Source of the DNA: Bugula neritina | Lineage: Eukaryota; Bryozoa; Gymnolaemata; Cheilostomatida; Bugulidae | Assembly (NCBI GenBank): GCA_964035545.1 | Contig: OZ037767.1 | Coordinates: 27,316,628 to 27,380,627 of the forward strand | Direction: 5' to 3' | DNA length: 64,000 nt | Notes under the pieces: generated by a model | Seen by the model: only the letters and a program-made list of their open reading frames with translations | Told to the model about the DNA's origin: nothing | Database searches by the model: none | Made by a program: the position numbers and the translations under genes | Part shown: piece after piece, positions 61,295-64,000 of the stretch | Layout of the letters: each line of letters starts with the position of its first letter | How positions within the stretch are numbered: the stretch's first letter is position 1

Positions 61295-64000
61295 GCAGCT
61301 GCATTCCCAACTCTCGTTCTTTAGAACTATCTAGAACGTATGGTAGAAGAAGTTATACCAGAGTGCTCTACCTATACTTCGTCTATTGAATGAGTTTTAT
61401 TTTATAAATCTCTGTCCTCCATATCTCTAACCAGTTTCACTGTTACACTGTATGAGATGAGATTGTACTATATTGTGACTAATGCTGTGAAATCAGTCGT
61501 GTTAAACTTTTTTTACTAATTTATTTTTGTAGAGTCCTTTTGCTCACTTCCATTTTCGTCCATGCCCTAAAATTGTTTTATATTTTAATATTTTGAATAT
61601 CTGTGATCAAATTTTTTCTGAACTAATCTGTGACACATCATGTAAACTAGAAGCTTCAGATTTTGACTTGAATTGTTTTTTTTCCTCACCTATTCTCACC
61701 TATCCAGCTTTGTCCTATTGGGGTAGCGGTTTGACTTGAATCTTTTTATTCTATAAATATTAATTTAAATTGAAGTATATTATTTTGGAACAATTTTTAT
61801 CTGTTATAACTCCATGCATTAGTTATAGCAATAACTATTTTAAACAAGAGTATGAATCTTCTATTTTATTTGTTTCTCATCAAAATATTGTACATCCAAA
61901 TGGTATTTGCCGGTAAGGAATTTTAACTATGGAACCGTAATAGTTTTCCAATGAAAGTACTAAATTCTGAGGTAAAATAAATTCCATACCTGGCTAAACA
62001 TGTGGTTGTTGTTTTACAACGGTAATTTATGCACCATGCTTGAGAAAAATTGTTAAACTTTGTAAAATCATATCAAAACTTGCGCAATCTTTGGGTGTTA
62101 AATATAGAATAGATTTACATTTGCTAACAAAGCTACATAGCTTTTGGTAAACTGGCTTGATGTGTTAATAGTGACAAAAGTTGGTTCTACCTGACACTCT
62201 CTGGCATTTGTCTATGTGTTATGTAATAGCAATGGCCTATCCATGTATATATTTACATAACAAAATATTTGGCAAGTAGAAGTTTTACCAATATGAAGAT
62301 ATCATATTATGCTGCTATAGCCAAACTATGCACATTTCTAGTAACATCTGGAGCAAGTTTTTCTATTCAATTGTACAATATGTGTCATTTAGTTTTGATA
62401 AATATAGTTCAAAGGAGCACATTTTTGTACATTGTAATGAAAAGCTTTACATAGCCTCATATTCCTTACAGTCTTTGCACTGGTGCGGTGACGGTAAACA
62501 GCGTTGAGGCTAAATTGCTCCTTGTTTGATTCAACAGTCTCCAGTTATAGACTATAGTTATGATAAAGTGCTTATTTAAAACATCATCATCAAAATTTTG
62601 GTGAAACTAAAAACCCTATTTAGAGTTGAATAGCTTTTGTAAAGTAGTGTCAAGATGTGTTAATTTAAATGAAGGAATGAAAATGCTACATTGCATGTAG
62701 TTCAAACGCTAGCCTCAAATGTAACTATTCATTGTGGCGTTCTCTTTAATTAATAATACAACAGTTTCAGTCAGTGTATACTAAACCAAAATATAGCCAT
62801 ATTTTGTATGTTTCAACATTTTCAAAAGAGTAATAAAATGAACTCGTTATAATAACACCCACTTCCACCAGCTTAATAAATTTGGGTTTGAGGCACAGGC
62901 TAATATAGAACACAGTCTTTTTCTCAATTTCTCTGTTTCTCCTTTTTATCATAGGGAGGTTCTCTTTAATCGGCACAACAATTTAATAATGTATCATCGT
63001 ATATAGTTCCAAGATAGGCTCTACCTGTCACACCGGTCACACCAGATTTTAGACAGTATGCATCATTACATGCTTACTGGATCAGCTTTAGAGAGAAATT
63101 ACCACTCGTTATAACTAGCTTTGTGTTATGCCAGTATAATTTTCAGGCACCAGTATAATGTTTTTGTTGGTTGGACATGAAAAAGCATGAGAAGTAGATG
63201 TAAAGGGTACCAGCATAGAAGTGAAGTATCAGCAGTGCATATTATAGGTGTTTCATATAAGCATTCAAATGACGAGTAAAGACACTACAATGATACTATA
63301 GCATTCAATCAGTCACTTGTAAAATTGGTTGCAATTTTATTATTCCATGTAGAGTAACCTCTCAAAACATGTAAAACTGTCATTTATGTTGTGTTATAAT
63401 AACATAATTGTTGCAAGTTGTATTTTTATGTGATGCTACTTCAATAAGACATATTATTATTTTTATAAAAGCGAACCTTTTGCAAATAAAATAATTAAGC
63501 ACAACCAATGTTTAATTTATAAGATGAATAATAACATGAACGCTATAAGATTTAAATATTATCTAAACACTCTAGTGCATAAGCTAGCCATAGTTGGCTG
63601 AATTACTGTTGTTTGTTGTTAGGATTTCTATTGGTTTAGATATACTCAGTCATTAGAATGGCACTTGGCTAGATTGATTGTTGTTTTTGTCTGATAATAG
63701 GCCTATCGCAGCAGGCGAAACTGAATCAATACTCAAATTTAGCAAGCACTCAATACTCATGTAGTAAGAAAATTAGCATAATCACTTCTGTAGGCCACAT
63801 GACCCAAACTAAAACGCATTTCATTAAGTGCCTCTAATTTTATGCTCATACTATTTTAATCACCAGTGATAATCATTATTTAATGAAATTCTAGTAACCT
63901 AGTGAATAGAGATGAAGAAGTTATTCTAAACTTCTTGACTGAAATGAGTTTTCTTATGATTTCCGATCATTAAGCTAATTTATTAGTTGATTAGCTGTCA
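61295..64000. other. 3' UTR and intergenic DNA, no gene seen
   Basis: After the TAA at 61292-61294 I found no exon-like segment on either strand. An AATAAA at 61976-61981 is a possible but distant polyadenylation signal. The rest is AT-rich unique-looking sequence. Confidence 0.5.
61693..61730 (+). repeat. Short dispersed repeat, copy 2
   Basis: Second copy of the 402-440 motif, same orientation (TTCTCACCTATC, then CTTTGTCCTATTGGGGTAGC). It lies downstream of the EF-hand/Death gene. Confidence 0.5.

Overview
This is animal (metazoan) nuclear DNA. It is AT-rich, every gene is cut into many short exons with GT/AG introns, and the introns carry microsatellites, minisatellites and tRNA-derived SINEs. 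The gene content and intron style suggest an invertebrate, perhaps a lophotrochozoan, but nothing here fixes the phylum. No bacterial, viral or CRISPR features were seen.

About two thirds of the window (1-43596, minus strand) is one giant gene, a fibrocystin-L / PKHD1L1 homologue. I reconstructed 79 coding exons by hand. All join in phase, giving at least 4454 residues. The order is: signal peptide, three IPT/TIG domains, PA14, a linker, eleven more IPT/TIG domains with a cupredoxin-like insert, G8, parallel-beta-helix repeats, a second G8, more beta-helix repeats, a long membrane-proximal ectodomain, one transmembrane helix and a cytoplasmic tail that runs off the left edge. The domain order and the count of 14 IPT domains match the vertebrate protein.

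Next, on the same strand, is a complete 15-exon TBC1D15/17-type Rab GTPase-activating protein gene (52372-45200, 587 residues) with both catalytic fingers. It is followed by 3.2 kb of intergenic DNA and then a divergently transcribed six-exon gene (55540-61294, plus strand, 307 residues). This last protein joins a degenerate EF-hand-like half to a C-terminal Death domain. I do not recognise this architecture as a described family, and it is the best candidate here for an undescribed signalling protein. The final 2.7 kb holds no gene that I can see.

Other points of interest: two tandem-repeat arrays in the PKHD1L1 gene have copied a splice acceptor together with the start of its exon (3859-4446 and 16747-16815). 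A SINE family has three copies, one with a perfect 12-bp target-site duplication. A short dispersed motif occurs at both ends of the window. There are two RKKR convertase-type motifs in the PKHD1L1 ectodomain. The three genes show no obvious joint pathway; their adjacency looks incidental.
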